Shown here piece after piece: positions 44,956 through 55,880 of a DNA stretch of 64,000 nt; the first letter of the stretch is position 1; every line of letters starts with the position of its first letter. The stretch comes from Microvirga sp. VF16 (lineage in GTDB: Bacteria > Pseudomonadota > Alphaproteobacteria > Rhizobiales > Beijerinckiaceae), in assembly GCF_016864375.1 (NCBI RefSeq), contig NZ_CP069354.1, positions 3,941,501 to 4,005,500 of the forward strand, in the 5' to 3' direction. Position numbers and translations under genes: made by a program. A model generated the notes under the pieces. The model saw only the letters and a list, made by a program, of their open reading frames with translations. It was not told where the DNA came from and made no database searches.

Positions 44956-46115
44956 ATACGGCCCTTCCCACCAAGCGCCATTACGTCGACCCGGCTCCCT
45001 TCGACCCCGGCAAGACCGAACCTGTCGGCGCCGAGAACGAGAGCTTTTATCGCGCCTCGTCCTGGCAGCTGATGTGGTGGAAGTTCCGCCGCCATAAGGT
45101 GGCGGTGGCAGCAGCCTTCGTGCTTCTTGTCTTTTATGCGATCGTTCCCTTCGTCGAGGTGATTGCGCCCTACAACCACACCAAGCGCCACGGCGACTTC
45201 CTCTATGCGCCGCCGCAGGGCATCCACCTGATGCATGAGGGCCGGTTCGTCGGCCCCTTCACCTATCCCTACACCTACAACTTCGACCTGGAGAGCTTCC
45301 GACGCGTCTACACCGTCGATACGTCGAAGCCGCAGCCGATCCGCTTCTTCTGCCGAGGCGATGCCTACCAGTTCTGGGGCATCTGGCAGATGGACTTCCA
45401 CCTCGTCTGTCCTCCGGAAGACGGCACGATGTTCCTGCTCGGCACCGACAGGCTCGGACGTGACCTGCTCTCGCGCATCATCTACGGAGCGCGGATCTCG
45501 CTCACCATCGGCATTGTCGGCATTGCGGTATCGTTCGCGCTTGGCCTCTTCTTTGGCGGCCTCGCCGGTTACCTCGGCGGCTGGGTCGATCACGTGATCC
45601 AGCGCATGATCGAGATCCTGCGCTCGCTTCCGGAACTGCCGCTGTGGCTCGCGCTCTCCGCTGCGCTCCCGGCGAATTGGAGCCCGATCCTCGTCTTCTT
45701 CGGCATCACGATCATCCTCGGCCTTCTCGACTGGCCGGGCCTTGCCCGCGCCGTGCGCTCGAAGCTTCTATCGCTGCGCGAGGAGGATTTCGTGAAGGCC
45801 GCGGAACTGATGGGTGCCTCGAAGCAGCGCATCATTGCACGCCACCTCATCCCGAACTTCATGAGCCACCTGATCGCCTCGGCAACGCTCTCGATCCCCT
45901 CCATGATCCTCGGCGAGACGGCCCTCTCCTTCCTAGGACTCGGCCTGCGCCCGCCGGTGACGAGCTGGGGCGTGCTGCTGAATGAGGCCCAGAACCTCGC
46001 CGCCGTGCAATTGCACCCCTGGCTCCTCTTCCCGATGGTGCCGGTGGTGATCGTCGTGCTTGCCTTCAACTTCATGGGTGACGGCCTGCGCGATGCAGCG
46101 GACCCGTACCACTAG
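44952..46115 (+). CDS. ABC importer permease (YejE/DppC-like)
   Basis: The 387-residue permease is longer than DppC because of a ~130-residue periplasmic loop (about 70-160) after the first helix, as in YejE. About six helices; the ATPase-contact motif is EEDFVKAAELMGASKQRIIA near 277 and GETALSFLGLGLRPPVTSWG follows. Heterodimerises with the preceding permease. Confidence 0.92.
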   Translation: MNTALPTKRHYVDPAPFDPGKTEPVGAENESFYRASSWQLMWWKFRRHKVAVAAAFVLLVFYAIVPFVEVIAPYNHTKRHGDFLYAPPQGIHLMHEGRFVGPFTYPYTYNFDLESFRRVYTVDTSKPQPIRFFCRGDAYQFWGIWQMDFHLVCPPEDGTMFLLGTDRLGRDLLSRIIYGARISLTIGIVGIAVSFALGLFFGGLAGYLGGWVDHVIQRMIEILRSLPELPLWLALSAALPANWSPILVFFGITIILGLLDWPGLARAVRSKLLSLREEDFVKAAELMGASKQRIIARHLIPNFMSHLIASATLSIPSMILGETALSFLGLGLRPPVTSWGVLLNEAQNLAAVQLHPWLLFPMVPVVIVVLAFNFMGDGLRDAADPYH

Positions 46116-46135
46116 ACGTCCTTACGGAGGTGGAT

Positions 46136-46525
46136 ATGAAGCCGACACTGCTCGCTACGAAGGATGCGTTCGCGACCGTTGCGGTCAAGGATCTGGCTAA
46201 AGTCAGGACCTTCTACGAGAACACACTGGGCCTCGAGCCTGTTGAAGGCGATGAGAGTGGCGTGCAGGGCTATCGTGCAGGCTCTTCAACCATCCTTGTC
46301 TATGAATCGGCATTCGCTGGAACCAACCAAGCAACCGCTGTCACGTGGCCTCTCGGCAACGACCTGGACGCCGTCATTCAGGCCCTGAAGGCGAAGGGCG
46401 TCACCTTCGAACATTACGACATGCCGGACGCGACGCGTGACGGAGACATCCATGTTTTCGGCAAGCTGCGCGTGGCATGGTTCAAGGATCCGGACGGCAA
46501 CATTTTCAATCTCGGAAATTTCTAG
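46136..46525 (+). CDS. VOC (glyoxalase/bleomycin-resistance) superfamily protein
   Basis: The 129-residue protein shows the VOC fold: DAFATVAVKDLAKVRTFYEN, then GSSTILVYESAFAG, and WFKDPDGNIFNLGNF at the end. Metal ligands and function are not assignable. ATG at 46136 has GGAGG 6 nt upstream; an in-frame GTG six bases earlier is inside the Shine-Dalgarno spacing. It starts 20 nt after the permease gene and may be read through, but a link to peptide import is not evident. Confidence 0.85.
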   Translation: MKPTLLATKDAFATVAVKDLAKVRTFYENTLGLEPVEGDESGVQGYRAGSSTILVYESAFAGTNQATAVTWPLGNDLDAVIQALKAKGVTFEHYDMPDATRDGDIHVFGKLRVAWFKDPDGNIFNLGNF

Positions 46526-46634
46526 ATCGAGCCGGGCTGCGGAACCGTTTTCATCGACGGCAGAACATGCGACACAACCAGGACCGGTGCTGCGCGACGC
46601 ATCGGCATCGCTCGATTTCACTCCGAGGTATCCC

Positions 46635-47582
46635 GTGGCCAGACACCGACTCGATGCATCCCCCGAGACCGTTCACTGGGGCTATTTCGACGCACAACTG
46701 CCGCCGCTGCTGACGGTCGATTCCGGAGACGCGATCACGATTTCCACCGTGTCGGGCGGCCCGGAGGCGATGCCGAAGGCGCCTTTCGTGATCCCGCAAG
46801 CGCTGTCGGCCATACATGCTGCCCACAAGCCGAAGCTGCCGGGTCACATCTGCACCGGCCCGGTCGCAATCCGCGGCGCCAAAGCCGGTCAGGTTCTGGA
46901 AGTGCGCATCAAGGACATCGAGCTGCATTACGACTGGGGCTTCACCTATTCCGCACCACTCAAAGGCGCCCTGCCCGACGATTTCGACGAGATTCACTTC
47001 ATGACCATTCCGCTCGACCGCGAGCGGATGACGGGTAAGCTGCCGTGGGGATTGGAGCTGCCCTTGAAGCCGTTCTTCGGCGTCATGGCCGTTGCACCAC
47101 CCGCCGCCTGGGGTGCGCTCAGCACCCTGCCGCCGCGTCGCAACGGCGGCAATCTCGACAACAAGGAACTGGTGGCAGGGACAACTCTCTATCTGCCGAT
47201 CCATGTGGATGGCGCCCTGTTCTCCGTTGGCGACGGGCACGGCGTGCAGGGCGATGGCGAGGTCTGCGTCACTGCCATCGAGACTGGGTTGATCGGCACC
47301 TTCGAGCTGCACCTGCGCGAGGATATGCACCTCACCTGGCCGATGGCCGAGACGCCGACGCATGTCATGACCATGGCCTTCGATCCGGATCTCGACGATT
47401 GCGTGGTCATCGCGCTACGCGACATGATTGACCTGATTGTCGCCCGCACCGGCATCACGAAGCCAGAGGCCTATGCCCTGTGCAGCCTCGCGGCTGACTT
47501 ACGGATCACGCAGGTGGTCAACGGCAACAAGGGCGTCCACGTGATGCTCGACAAGAGCCTGCTGCAGAAGGCGCAGCGTTAA
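46635..47582 (+). CDS. Acetamidase/formamidase (FmdA/AmdA) family protein
   Basis: The 315-residue protein matches FmdA_AmdA: HWGYFDAQLPPLLTVDSGD, then TGPVAIRGAKAGQVLEVRIK near 95, and GVHVMLDKSLL at the C-terminus. Family members hydrolyse formamide or acetamide to ammonia and acid. GTG at 46635 has GAGG upstream and begins the conserved region; a longer in-frame ORF upstream runs across the VOC gene's end and is not used. Cytosolic. Its stop overlaps the end of the convergent DUF763 gene. Confidence 0.88.
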   Translation: MARHRLDASPETVHWGYFDAQLPPLLTVDSGDAITISTVSGGPEAMPKAPFVIPQALSAIHAAHKPKLPGHICTGPVAIRGAKAGQVLEVRIKDIELHYDWGFTYSAPLKGALPDDFDEIHFMTIPLDRERMTGKLPWGLELPLKPFFGVMAVAPPAAWGALSTLPPRRNGGNLDNKELVAGTTLYLPIHVDGALFSVGDGHGVQGDGEVCVTAIETGLIGTFELHLREDMHLTWPMAETPTHVMTMAFDPDLDDCVVIALRDMIDLIVARTGITKPEAYALCSLAADLRITQVVNGNKGVHVMLDKSLLQKAQR

Positions 47583-48832
47583 GGCGTCTCTTCCGGTGGC
47601 GGCTCGTCTCCGAAGATGGAGCGGCCGCCATAGGAATGGGATTTTGCCCGCTCCCGGCGGATGTGCTCTTCCACGTTCGGACCTTTGGCATGGCGTTCGA
47701 GCTGACGGGCTTGGTCGTCGAGCCTTTTCAGAGCGAACAGCTCTTCCTGTTGTCCGAGCTTCGCCTTCTGGACCGCCGATTTCAGCACGCGGATCGTCTC
47801 GTCATAGACGCGCACCGGAACCGGATAGGGATGCCGGTCCTTGCCGCCATGGGCGAGAGAGAAGCGGGCCGGATCGCTGAAGCGGCACGGCGTGCCGTGC
47901 ACCACCTCCGCCACCATGGCGAGCGCCTGAACCGTGCGTGCGCCGACACCGGGCGTCATCAACAGATCGGGGAAGTCCTCAGGTCCTCTGTCCGCGGCGG
48001 CTGCAAGCGTCCCGTGGAGGCGTCGCAGCACGACATCCTTCGCTCGAACGTCGTGATGCTCGGGCATTACCAGATGCGGCAGAAGAGGCTGTGGACTCGC
48101 GGCGGGCGTCGCCTCCGGCTCGCGCTCTTCGAGCGCCAGGAATTTGCGGGCAACACCGTCAGGGCCCAAGGAGCCCAAAATCTCGATCTGGGCCCTGCGC
48201 GAGGCCTCCGCTCGCCGGTCGGTGAGATTGACGATTGTTCCCTGCCCTTTTCCGTCGATGGCCGTGTGCGGCTCGTCGACGAAGCTCTTCAGATCCTCGG
48301 ACAGCCAATGGTAGCGGCGCGCGAGCCGGGACGTGTCGTTCATCCCCTGCTGCACCACCGCCCACTTGCCGTCATCCGTGACGATGAAGCCGTGGAGATA
48401 AAGATCGAAACCATCCTGGATCGCCGCGCTGTCGACCTTCGCCACGAGCCGGCTGGCATCTGCGAGTGCAGCACCGTCGAAGCCGACGCGCTCGCCGATG
48501 GCAACCAATTCATGAGGCGTCTGTCGTGAGTTCTTCCCCCGTCCGCCGCAGACGTGAATCCCGAGCTCTTTCGAGAGCGGCGTCAGCCCGCGCTTCAGAG
48601 CGCCGATGACGCTGGTGGTGATGCCGGAGGAATGCCAATCCATGCCCATCACCGCGCCGAAGGATTGGAACCAGAAGGGATGCGCAAGCCGGCGCAGCAG
48701 CTCGTCGCGCCCATAATGGTGCACGATGGCCTCGGATACCACGCCACCGAGGCGCGTCATGCGATCGGCCAGCCATTTCGGCACATGACCGGTATGGAGC
48801 GGCAGGTCGGCACTTCCGGCCCGTTTCGCCAT
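47579..48832 (-). CDS. DUF763 family protein
   Basis: The 417-residue protein matches DUF763: SADLPLHTGHVPKWLADRMT at the N-terminus, SFGAVMGMDWHSSGITTS near 56, and a central LLMTPGVGARTVQALAMVAE helix-hairpin-helix near 288. The HhH suggests nucleic-acid contact, but the family has no assigned function. C-terminus is charged (EEHIRRERAKSHSYGGRS). Convergent with the acetamidase gene, 4 nt overlap. Confidence 0.87.
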   Translation of the reverse strand: MAKRAGSADLPLHTGHVPKWLADRMTRLGGVVSEAIVHHYGRDELLRRLAHPFWFQSFGAVMGMDWHSSGITTSVIGALKRGLTPLSKELGIHVCGGRGKNSRQTPHELVAIGERVGFDGAALADASRLVAKVDSAAIQDGFDLYLHGFIVTDDGKWAVVQQGMNDTSRLARRYHWLSEDLKSFVDEPHTAIDGKGQGTIVNLTDRRAEASRRAQIEILGSLGPDGVARKFLALEEREPEATPAASPQPLLPHLVMPEHHDVRAKDVVLRRLHGTLAAAADRGPEDFPDLLMTPGVGARTVQALAMVAEVVHGTPCRFSDPARFSLAHGGKDRHPYPVPVRVYDETIRVLKSAVQKAKLGQQEELFALKRLDDQARQLERHAKGPNVEEHIRRERAKSHSYGGRSIFGDEPPPEETP

Positions 48833-48923
48833 CGAGTGATGTCTCCTTAAACTAACGATCTGAGGTATCGCGGGAGATTTCTATAGCACTAGCAATTTCA
48901 TGGACGAGCGCCTCACAGATTGG

Positions 48924-49574
48924 CTATTTTTCTATTGGACCGGGTAGTAAACCTGTGATGCTCGCAATTTGCTCTGATTGTTGGAGCCATTCTGTAGGTC
49001 TTGTCCAATCAAGCGCGCCGTGAACCCCCGGGCACTGCTTAAATTCCTGCGTCGCCTCAAGGCAATCGGTCCAGATACCACCTCGTCGAATAAGGACGCG
49101 CTTGCCATCAGGCGTGGCAATCAACGCGGGATCATCTGTCCAAGAGCCATCCTCGGAATAAGTAAGTTGAATGTCTGACAATTTCCGCCAAACAAGCCCA
49201 TAGCGATCCTCTGCCTGCCAAAGCCTATACACAACATCGGTTGGAATCGATTCAATACCTAACATTAGCAATCTGCCATCTTCGAGCTGAGCCCTATTGA
49301 CCTCGCTAGGTGCTCCAGAGACAAGGCCGGCAAAGGCAAGCATCAGAAGCAAGATTGGAGAACCAGGGATAATTCCTAACGCCCAAAAGAGGCGTCTCCG
49401 GCCAGATGTGATAACAACGCTAAGACACAACCCCGCTAGAAGAGCAGGCAAACCATAAATGATTAGCTGATCGATAAAAGCTGGTGCAAAGGCTCTGCGA
49501 TTACTCTCTGTCGATAAAGCTCCCCAGAAGCTTGCAGCAAAAGCCACCCCTAAAAAAAAAGACGCCCACGCCAA
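48924..49574 (-). CDS. GC-poor orphan membrane protein, unknown function
   Basis: The 216-residue protein has three hydrophobic helices (about 4-20, 33-55 and 63-85). A soluble C-terminal part follows with LSDIQLTYSEDGSWTDDPAL and PDGKRVLIRRGGIWTDC. No family recognised. Base composition is clearly lower in GC than all neighbours and codon use is different (many A/T third positions), suggesting transfer. It lies between the DUF763 gene and a helicase in GC-poor flanks. Confidence 0.6.
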   Translation of the reverse strand: MAWASFFLGVAFAASFWGALSTESNRRAFAPAFIDQLIIYGLPALLAGLCLSVVITSGRRRLFWALGIIPGSPILLLMLAFAGLVSGAPSEVNRAQLEDGRLLMLGIESIPTDVVYRLWQAEDRYGLVWRKLSDIQLTYSEDGSWTDDPALIATPDGKRVLIRRGGIWTDCLEATQEFKQCPGVHGALDWTRPTEWLQQSEQIASITGLLPGPIEK

Positions 49575-49691
49575 GAGCCAGATTGCGTAACCAAAAAAGC
49601 AATAGCCTCAAGGCGTACCAATGCATCACCTACCCCGCAGCAAGCGTTTCTGTGTAACATCTGCCATGGAAGGCGTCGAACTAAATCCAAT

Positions 49692-49717
49692 AAAAAAGGC
49701 GCCCTGAGGCGCCTTTT
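49692..49717 (-). terminator. Rho-independent terminator of the helicase gene
   Basis: On the minus strand a 10-bp stem (GGCGCC core) with a 4-nt loop is followed by six T residues, beginning 13 nt after the helicase stop. Confidence 0.85.
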
Positions 49718-49729
49718 CCATGTTCAGCC

Positions 49730-51226
49730 TTAGCGGCGGCGCGGGCTTTTTTCGAGCCACGCCACCTGGGCTCCATCGCCGCGGCGTCCGTCCTGACGAC
49801 CGGATGATGGCTTTCCCTGGGCCGGACGCTGTCCCTGAGCCGGACGTTGGCCTTGCGCCGGGCGCTGACCCTGTGCAGGCCTCTGCTGGTTTCCGGCGGC
49901 ATGGCCGCCCTGTTGCTGCTGGCCGTTGCCGCCCGGCTTGCCGCCGCGACCGCGACGACGCTTGGGGCCGCGCTCCGCGTTCGGATCCGTATTGCGCGGC
50001 TGGCCGTGGCCCTGATGCCCGCGGGCATGGGGAGCCGGACGACCGCGCTGCGGCTCGCGGCGCTCGGAGGTCTCGGAAGCGGCCGGAGCAGCAGGAAGTC
50101 CCTCCGGCAGAGGCATGACCGGTACCTTGAGGCGGGTCAGCTTCTCGATGTCCTTGAGATAGGCCTTTTCCTCGTCGTTGCAGAACGAGATCGCAAGGCC
50201 GGTAGCGCCCGCGCGGGCCGTACGGCCGATGCGGTGGACATAGGATTCCGGCACGTTCGGCAGGTCGTAGTTGATGACGTGGCTCACGCCCTCGACGTCA
50301 ATGCCGCGCGCGGCAATATCCGTCGCCACCAGAACCCGGCAGGAGCCGTCGCGGAAGCCTGCAAGCGCACGCTCGCGCTGCGGCTGCGACTTGTTGCCGT
50401 GAATGGCGGCTCCGGCAATGCCGGCCTTGTCGAGACCGCGCACGACCTTGTCCGCCCCATGCTTGGTGCGGGTGAAGACGAGAACGCGGTCGATGGAGGG
50501 ATCGCGCAGGAGCGTTTCGAGCAGAACCTGCTTGCGGCCGGTCTGCACGAAGATCACGCTCTGCTCCACGCGCTCGGCGGTCGTCGCCACCGGGGTAACG
50601 GCCACATGCGCCGGATCGCGCAGGAAGGAATCGGCCAGGGTCGAGATCGTCTTCGGCATGGTGGCCGAGAAGAACAGGCTCTGGCGCTCCTTCGGGAGCA
50701 GGGTCACGATGCGCTTCAGCGCATGGATGAAGCCGAGGTCGAGCATCTGATCGGCCTCGTCGAGGACGAGGATCTCGATGTCGCGCAGGGACAGGGCCTT
50801 GCGGTCCACGAGGTCGATCAGGCGGCCGGGCGTCGCCACGAGCACGTCGACGCCGTTCGCCAGCGCCTTCTCCTGACGGGAGATGGTGACGCCGCCGAAC
50901 ACCACCTCGGTGGTGAGGCGAAGGTTCCGGCCATAGGCGCGGAAGCTGTCGGCGATCTGGCCGGAGAGCTCACGGGTCGGGCTGAGCACGAGCACGCGGG
51001 CGCTCTTGCCCCTGCGCGGCTTCGGGTTCGCGTTCAGGCGATGCAGGATCGGCAGCGCGAAGGCCGCCGTCTTGCCGGTGCCGGTCTGGGCAATGCCGCA
51101 GACATCGCGGCCTTCCATGGCATAGGGAATGGTCTGGGCCTGGATCGGCGTGGGCTTCTCATAGCCCTCAGCAGACAAGGCCTTCAGGATCGGCTGAGCC
51201 AATCCGAAATCGGTGAAGAGTGTCAA
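49730..51226 (-). CDS. DEAD-box RNA helicase (RhlE-like)
   Basis: The 498-residue helicase has the Q motif (PTPIQAQTIP), Walker A AQTGTGKTAAF, DEAD in LVLDEADQMLDLG, SAT in FFSATMPKT and the C-lobe motif HRIGRTARAG. Residues 390-498 are a basic, Gly/Arg/Gln-rich tail with four near-identical RPAQGQ units around 455-478, typical of RNA-binding tails. It remodels RNA in ribosome assembly or decay. The 272-nt region upstream to the divergent MFS gene has no other gene and is a long leader or promoter region, as seen for cold-regulated helicases. Confidence 0.93.
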   Translation of the reverse strand: MTLFTDFGLAQPILKALSAEGYEKPTPIQAQTIPYAMEGRDVCGIAQTGTGKTAAFALPILHRLNANPKPRRGKSARVLVLSPTRELSGQIADSFRAYGRNLRLTTEVVFGGVTISRQEKALANGVDVLVATPGRLIDLVDRKALSLRDIEILVLDEADQMLDLGFIHALKRIVTLLPKERQSLFFSATMPKTISTLADSFLRDPAHVAVTPVATTAERVEQSVIFVQTGRKQVLLETLLRDPSIDRVLVFTRTKHGADKVVRGLDKAGIAGAAIHGNKSQPQRERALAGFRDGSCRVLVATDIAARGIDVEGVSHVINYDLPNVPESYVHRIGRTARAGATGLAISFCNDEEKAYLKDIEKLTRLKVPVMPLPEGLPAAPAASETSERREPQRGRPAPHARGHQGHGQPRNTDPNAERGPKRRRGRGGKPGGNGQQQQGGHAAGNQQRPAQGQRPAQGQRPAQGQRPAQGKPSSGRQDGRRGDGAQVAWLEKSPRRR

Positions 51227-51498
51227 AGTGGTATCGTCTTTCGAACGGATGCGGTGAGCCGCAGAGCAGGTTCGGCTAGGGAAAGCTCAGGCGCTTCAGG
51301 GCTCTTGAGGCGAGGCCCGCGTGATGGGGCCGTCGTATGAGGTGAGCGATTGAAGAAGGGGACCGGGGTCTTCGCCGTTTCGCGAATATCCGTCACGCAG
51401 TCCCGCTCAAGCTGCTCGGTGATCGAGCGCCGTCGCCTGCTGTGCATATGGAGGCTAAAAACCTATCCGTCAACCGCAAGGCCTGACATAAAGCAAGA

Positions 51499-52701
51499 AT
51501 GTCTCCTCCCAGCTCCATGCCCTGGCGTTTCGTCTCGGCCCTGTCGTTCACGCAGCTGATCTCCTACGGGACGCTCTTCTATGCCTTCGCCCTCATCATC
51601 GAGCCCATGGAACGGGAGCTCGGCTGGTCGAAAACAGCCCTGACCGCCGCCTACTCCCTCGCCCTCGCTTCCTCCGCCTTCTTTGCGGTCCCCATTGGCC
51701 GCCTGATCGACCGGGGCTATGGCCGGGCCGTCATGACAGGCGGCTCCGTCCTCGCGGCCCTCCTTCTCGCGCTCTGGGCCTGGACGGATTATTATCCGGC
51801 CTTCGTGCTGATCTGGCTCGGCATGGGCGCGGCCATGAGTGCCGTGTTCTACGAACCGGGCTTTGCGGTTCTGGCCTCCCGGCTCGGCCTTTTGACCCGC
51901 CGCGGGATCACCATCATGACCTTGGTTGGCGGCTTTGCCAGCACGGTCTTCATCCCCCTCACCCATCTGCTCATCGAGGCTTACGGTTGGCGCGGCGCGC
52001 TGCTCGTTCTGGCTGCCTTGAACCTGGCAATCTGCGCCTTGCTGCATGCGGCAAGCATCCCGGCTGCGCCAGTCCGGCCAAAGCACAGCAGCGAAAGCCA
52101 CATCGCTACCCGCCCTGTTTCGGATCCCCGCCGTGTCCTCGCCAAACCGGCTTTCTGGCTCTTTGTCGTTACCAATATTCTTCAGGGGATGATCTCGACC
52201 GGAATTCCGGTTCATCTGATCCCGATCCTGCTTGAGAGGGGCTTCACTATCGACGCTGCCGTGACTGCCTATACGGTGATCGGTCCGGCCCAGGTTGCGG
52301 CCCGGTTCCTGACCGGGTTTGGTGAGCGCGCCATGAGCCTGAGAGGGATCGGGGTGGCGACCATGGCCCTGAGCGTCCTAGCCTTCATCCTCCTGCCCTT
52401 CGTCCCAGCCGGCTCCTGGCTGATCTTGGGCTTTGCTGCCTTCTACGGCGCAGCCAACGGAATGCTCACCATCGTGCGGGCTCTCCTCCCACCGGAACTG
52501 TTCGGCCGTGAGGATTACGGGACGATTCAGGGCATGATTGCCATGCCGGTCCGGATCGCCATGGCAGGCGCCCCCTTCGCTTTCGGCGCCCTCTGGGCGT
52601 GGCGGGGCAATTATGACGCCGTGCTGCTGCTGTGCCTAGGCATGGCCGTGTGCTCCCTGGTCGCTTTCATGCTAAACCTAGCCCTGGCAAGGGAGCCCTG
52701 A
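51499..52701 (+). CDS. MFS transporter
   Basis: The 400-residue protein shows 12 hydrophobic helices in two groups of six. It has the conserved loop VPIGRLIDRGYGRAVMTGGS after helix 2 and PAQVAARFLTGFGERAMSLR in the second half. It belongs to the major facilitator superfamily; substrate unknown. Shares a 272-nt divergent region with the helicase gene. No regulator adjacent. Confidence 0.88.
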   Translation: MSPPSSMPWRFVSALSFTQLISYGTLFYAFALIIEPMERELGWSKTALTAAYSLALASSAFFAVPIGRLIDRGYGRAVMTGGSVLAALLLALWAWTDYYPAFVLIWLGMGAAMSAVFYEPGFAVLASRLGLLTRRGITIMTLVGGFASTVFIPLTHLLIEAYGWRGALLVLAALNLAICALLHAASIPAAPVRPKHSSESHIATRPVSDPRRVLAKPAFWLFVVTNILQGMISTGIPVHLIPILLERGFTIDAAVTAYTVIGPAQVAARFLTGFGERAMSLRGIGVATMALSVLAFILLPFVPAGSWLILGFAAFYGAANGMLTIVRALLPPELFGREDYGTIQGMIAMPVRIAMAGAPFAFGALWAWRGNYDAVLLLCLGMAVCSLVAFMLNLALAREP

Positions 52702-52788
52702 CGTCCGCAAAAATTCGCTTGCTTTAGACGGCTAAAGAAATCATGTGCAGGACTTCGGGGTAACCGGGTTGCAGGAAAGACAAATTTC

Positions 52789-54309
52789 GTGACGACAGTG
52801 ACTGATCTTCTGATTGTGGGCGGCGGCATCAACGGCGCAGGCATCGCGCGTGATGCGGTGGGCCGGGGCCTCTCGGTGGTGCTCTGCGAGCAGGGCGATC
52901 TGGCCGGCTACACCTCCTCCGCCTCCACGAAGCTGATCCATGGCGGCTTGCGCTATCTGGAATACTACGAATTCCGGCTGGTGCGCGAGGCCCTGTTCGA
53001 GCGCGAGCGCCTGCTGGAATCCGCCCCCCACATCATCTGGCCCCTGCGCTTCATCCTACCCCATGAAAAGGGCATCCGCCCAGCCTGGTTCGTGCGTCTC
53101 GGCCTGTTCCTTTACGACCACCTTGCCCCGCGCAAGAAACTGCCGGGCACCGAGACGATCCACCTGACGCGCCACCTTGCCGGCCAAGCCCTGAAGCCCG
53201 GCTTCGACACGGCCTTCGTCTACTCCGACTGCTGGGTCGAGGACAGCCGCATGGTTGCCCTCAACGCCCTCGACGCCTTCGAGAAAGGTGCCGACATCCG
53301 GGTCCGCACCAAGCTCGTCTCCGCCCGCCGCGACGGCGACATTTGGGTGGCCACCCTCCAGAACGTGGAGACGGGGCAGAGCGAGGAGGTTCGCGCCAAG
53401 GTTGTCGTCAATGCCGGCGGCCCCTTCGTGGCCGACATACTGAACTCCAAGCTCGGTCTCAACACCACCAAGAACGTGCGTCTGGTGAAGGGCAGCCACA
53501 TCGTGGTGCCCAAGCTCTTCGACACCAAGGAAGCCTTCATTCTCCAGAACACGGACAAGCGGATCGTCTTCGCGATCCCCTATCAGGAGAAGTTCACTCT
53601 CATCGGCACGACCGACATCCCGGTCGAGGCCGTGCCGGACAAGAAGGTGGAAATCAGCCAGGACGAGATCCAATACCTCTGCAACGTCGTGAACCACTTC
53701 TTCAAGAAGTCGGTGACGCCGGCGGACGTGGTCTGGACCTATTCCGGCGTGCGCCCGCTCTTCGACGACGGCTCCACCAACGCCTCCGCCGTCACTCGCG
53801 ATTACGTGTTCGATATGGATGCGCCGCAGGATCAGGCGCCGGTTCTGTCGATTTTCGGCGGCAAGATCACCACCTTCCGCAAGCTCGCCGAGCATGCGCT
53901 CGACGAACTGAAGGCCTATTTCCCCACCATGAAGCCGTCCTGGACGGAAAAGGCCAAGATGCCGGGCGGCGACATGCCGGATGCGGATTTCGACCGCTTC
54001 TTCGCCACCGTGCGCCAGCGATGGCCCTTCCTGCCCGAACATCTCGCCCATCGCCTGGCACGCGCCTACGGCACGCGGATGGAAGAGCTCCTGGGCTCCG
54101 CCAAGTCGCTCGCCGATCTCGGTGAAGATTTCGGCGCCGGACTGACGGCAGCGGAGGTCGATTATCTGGTGCGCCGTGAATGGGCGCGCAGTGCTGAGGA
54201 CATCCTCTGGCGGCGCTCCAAGCTCGGTCTGCACGTGCCGGCCGACGCCGCAGGCAAGATCGACGCGTACATTGCAAAGAACCGCGCGGCCGCCATAGCT
54301 GCACAGTAA
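52789..54309 (+). CDS. glpD: Aerobic glycerol-3-phosphate dehydrogenase
   Basis: The 506-residue flavoenzyme has the FAD loop LLIVGGGINGAGIARDAVGR near residue 8, SSASTKLIHGGLRYLEYYEF near 42, and WTYSGVRPLFDDGS near 316. A GlpD-specific C-terminal domain follows. It oxidises sn-glycerol-3-phosphate to DHAP at the inner membrane, passing electrons to quinone. The start is GTG. It lies 20 nt before glpK; together they form a glycerol-use operon. No glpF facilitator is adjacent. Confidence 0.95.
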   Translation: MTTVTDLLIVGGGINGAGIARDAVGRGLSVVLCEQGDLAGYTSSASTKLIHGGLRYLEYYEFRLVREALFERERLLESAPHIIWPLRFILPHEKGIRPAWFVRLGLFLYDHLAPRKKLPGTETIHLTRHLAGQALKPGFDTAFVYSDCWVEDSRMVALNALDAFEKGADIRVRTKLVSARRDGDIWVATLQNVETGQSEEVRAKVVVNAGGPFVADILNSKLGLNTTKNVRLVKGSHIVVPKLFDTKEAFILQNTDKRIVFAIPYQEKFTLIGTTDIPVEAVPDKKVEISQDEIQYLCNVVNHFFKKSVTPADVVWTYSGVRPLFDDGSTNASAVTRDYVFDMDAPQDQAPVLSIFGGKITTFRKLAEHALDELKAYFPTMKPSWTEKAKMPGGDMPDADFDRFFATVRQRWPFLPEHLAHRLARAYGTRMEELLGSAKSLADLGEDFGAGLTAAEVDYLVRREWARSAEDILWRRSKLGLHVPADAAGKIDAYIAKNRAAAIAAQ

Positions 54310-54329
54310 CAACATTTTCGGGGGAGGCC

Positions 54330-55826
<1,497 letters not shown>

Positions 55827-55840
55827 CCCCGTGAACGGGC

Positions 55841-55866
55841 GGCGGCAGGCATGCGCTACTGCCGCC
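55841..55866. terminator. Hairpin between glpK and the HIT gene
   Basis: GGCGGCAG and CTGCCGCC form an 8-bp stem around a 10-nt loop in the convergent gap. U tract weak, so termination efficiency uncertain. Confidence 0.5.
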
Positions 55867-55880
55867 CAATACTTACCCGG

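Noticed and set aside
51223..51447. A 74-codon minus-strand open frame before the helicase gene
   Set aside because: No Shine-Dalgarno, overlaps the helicase start, and biased composition; more likely the helicase leader.
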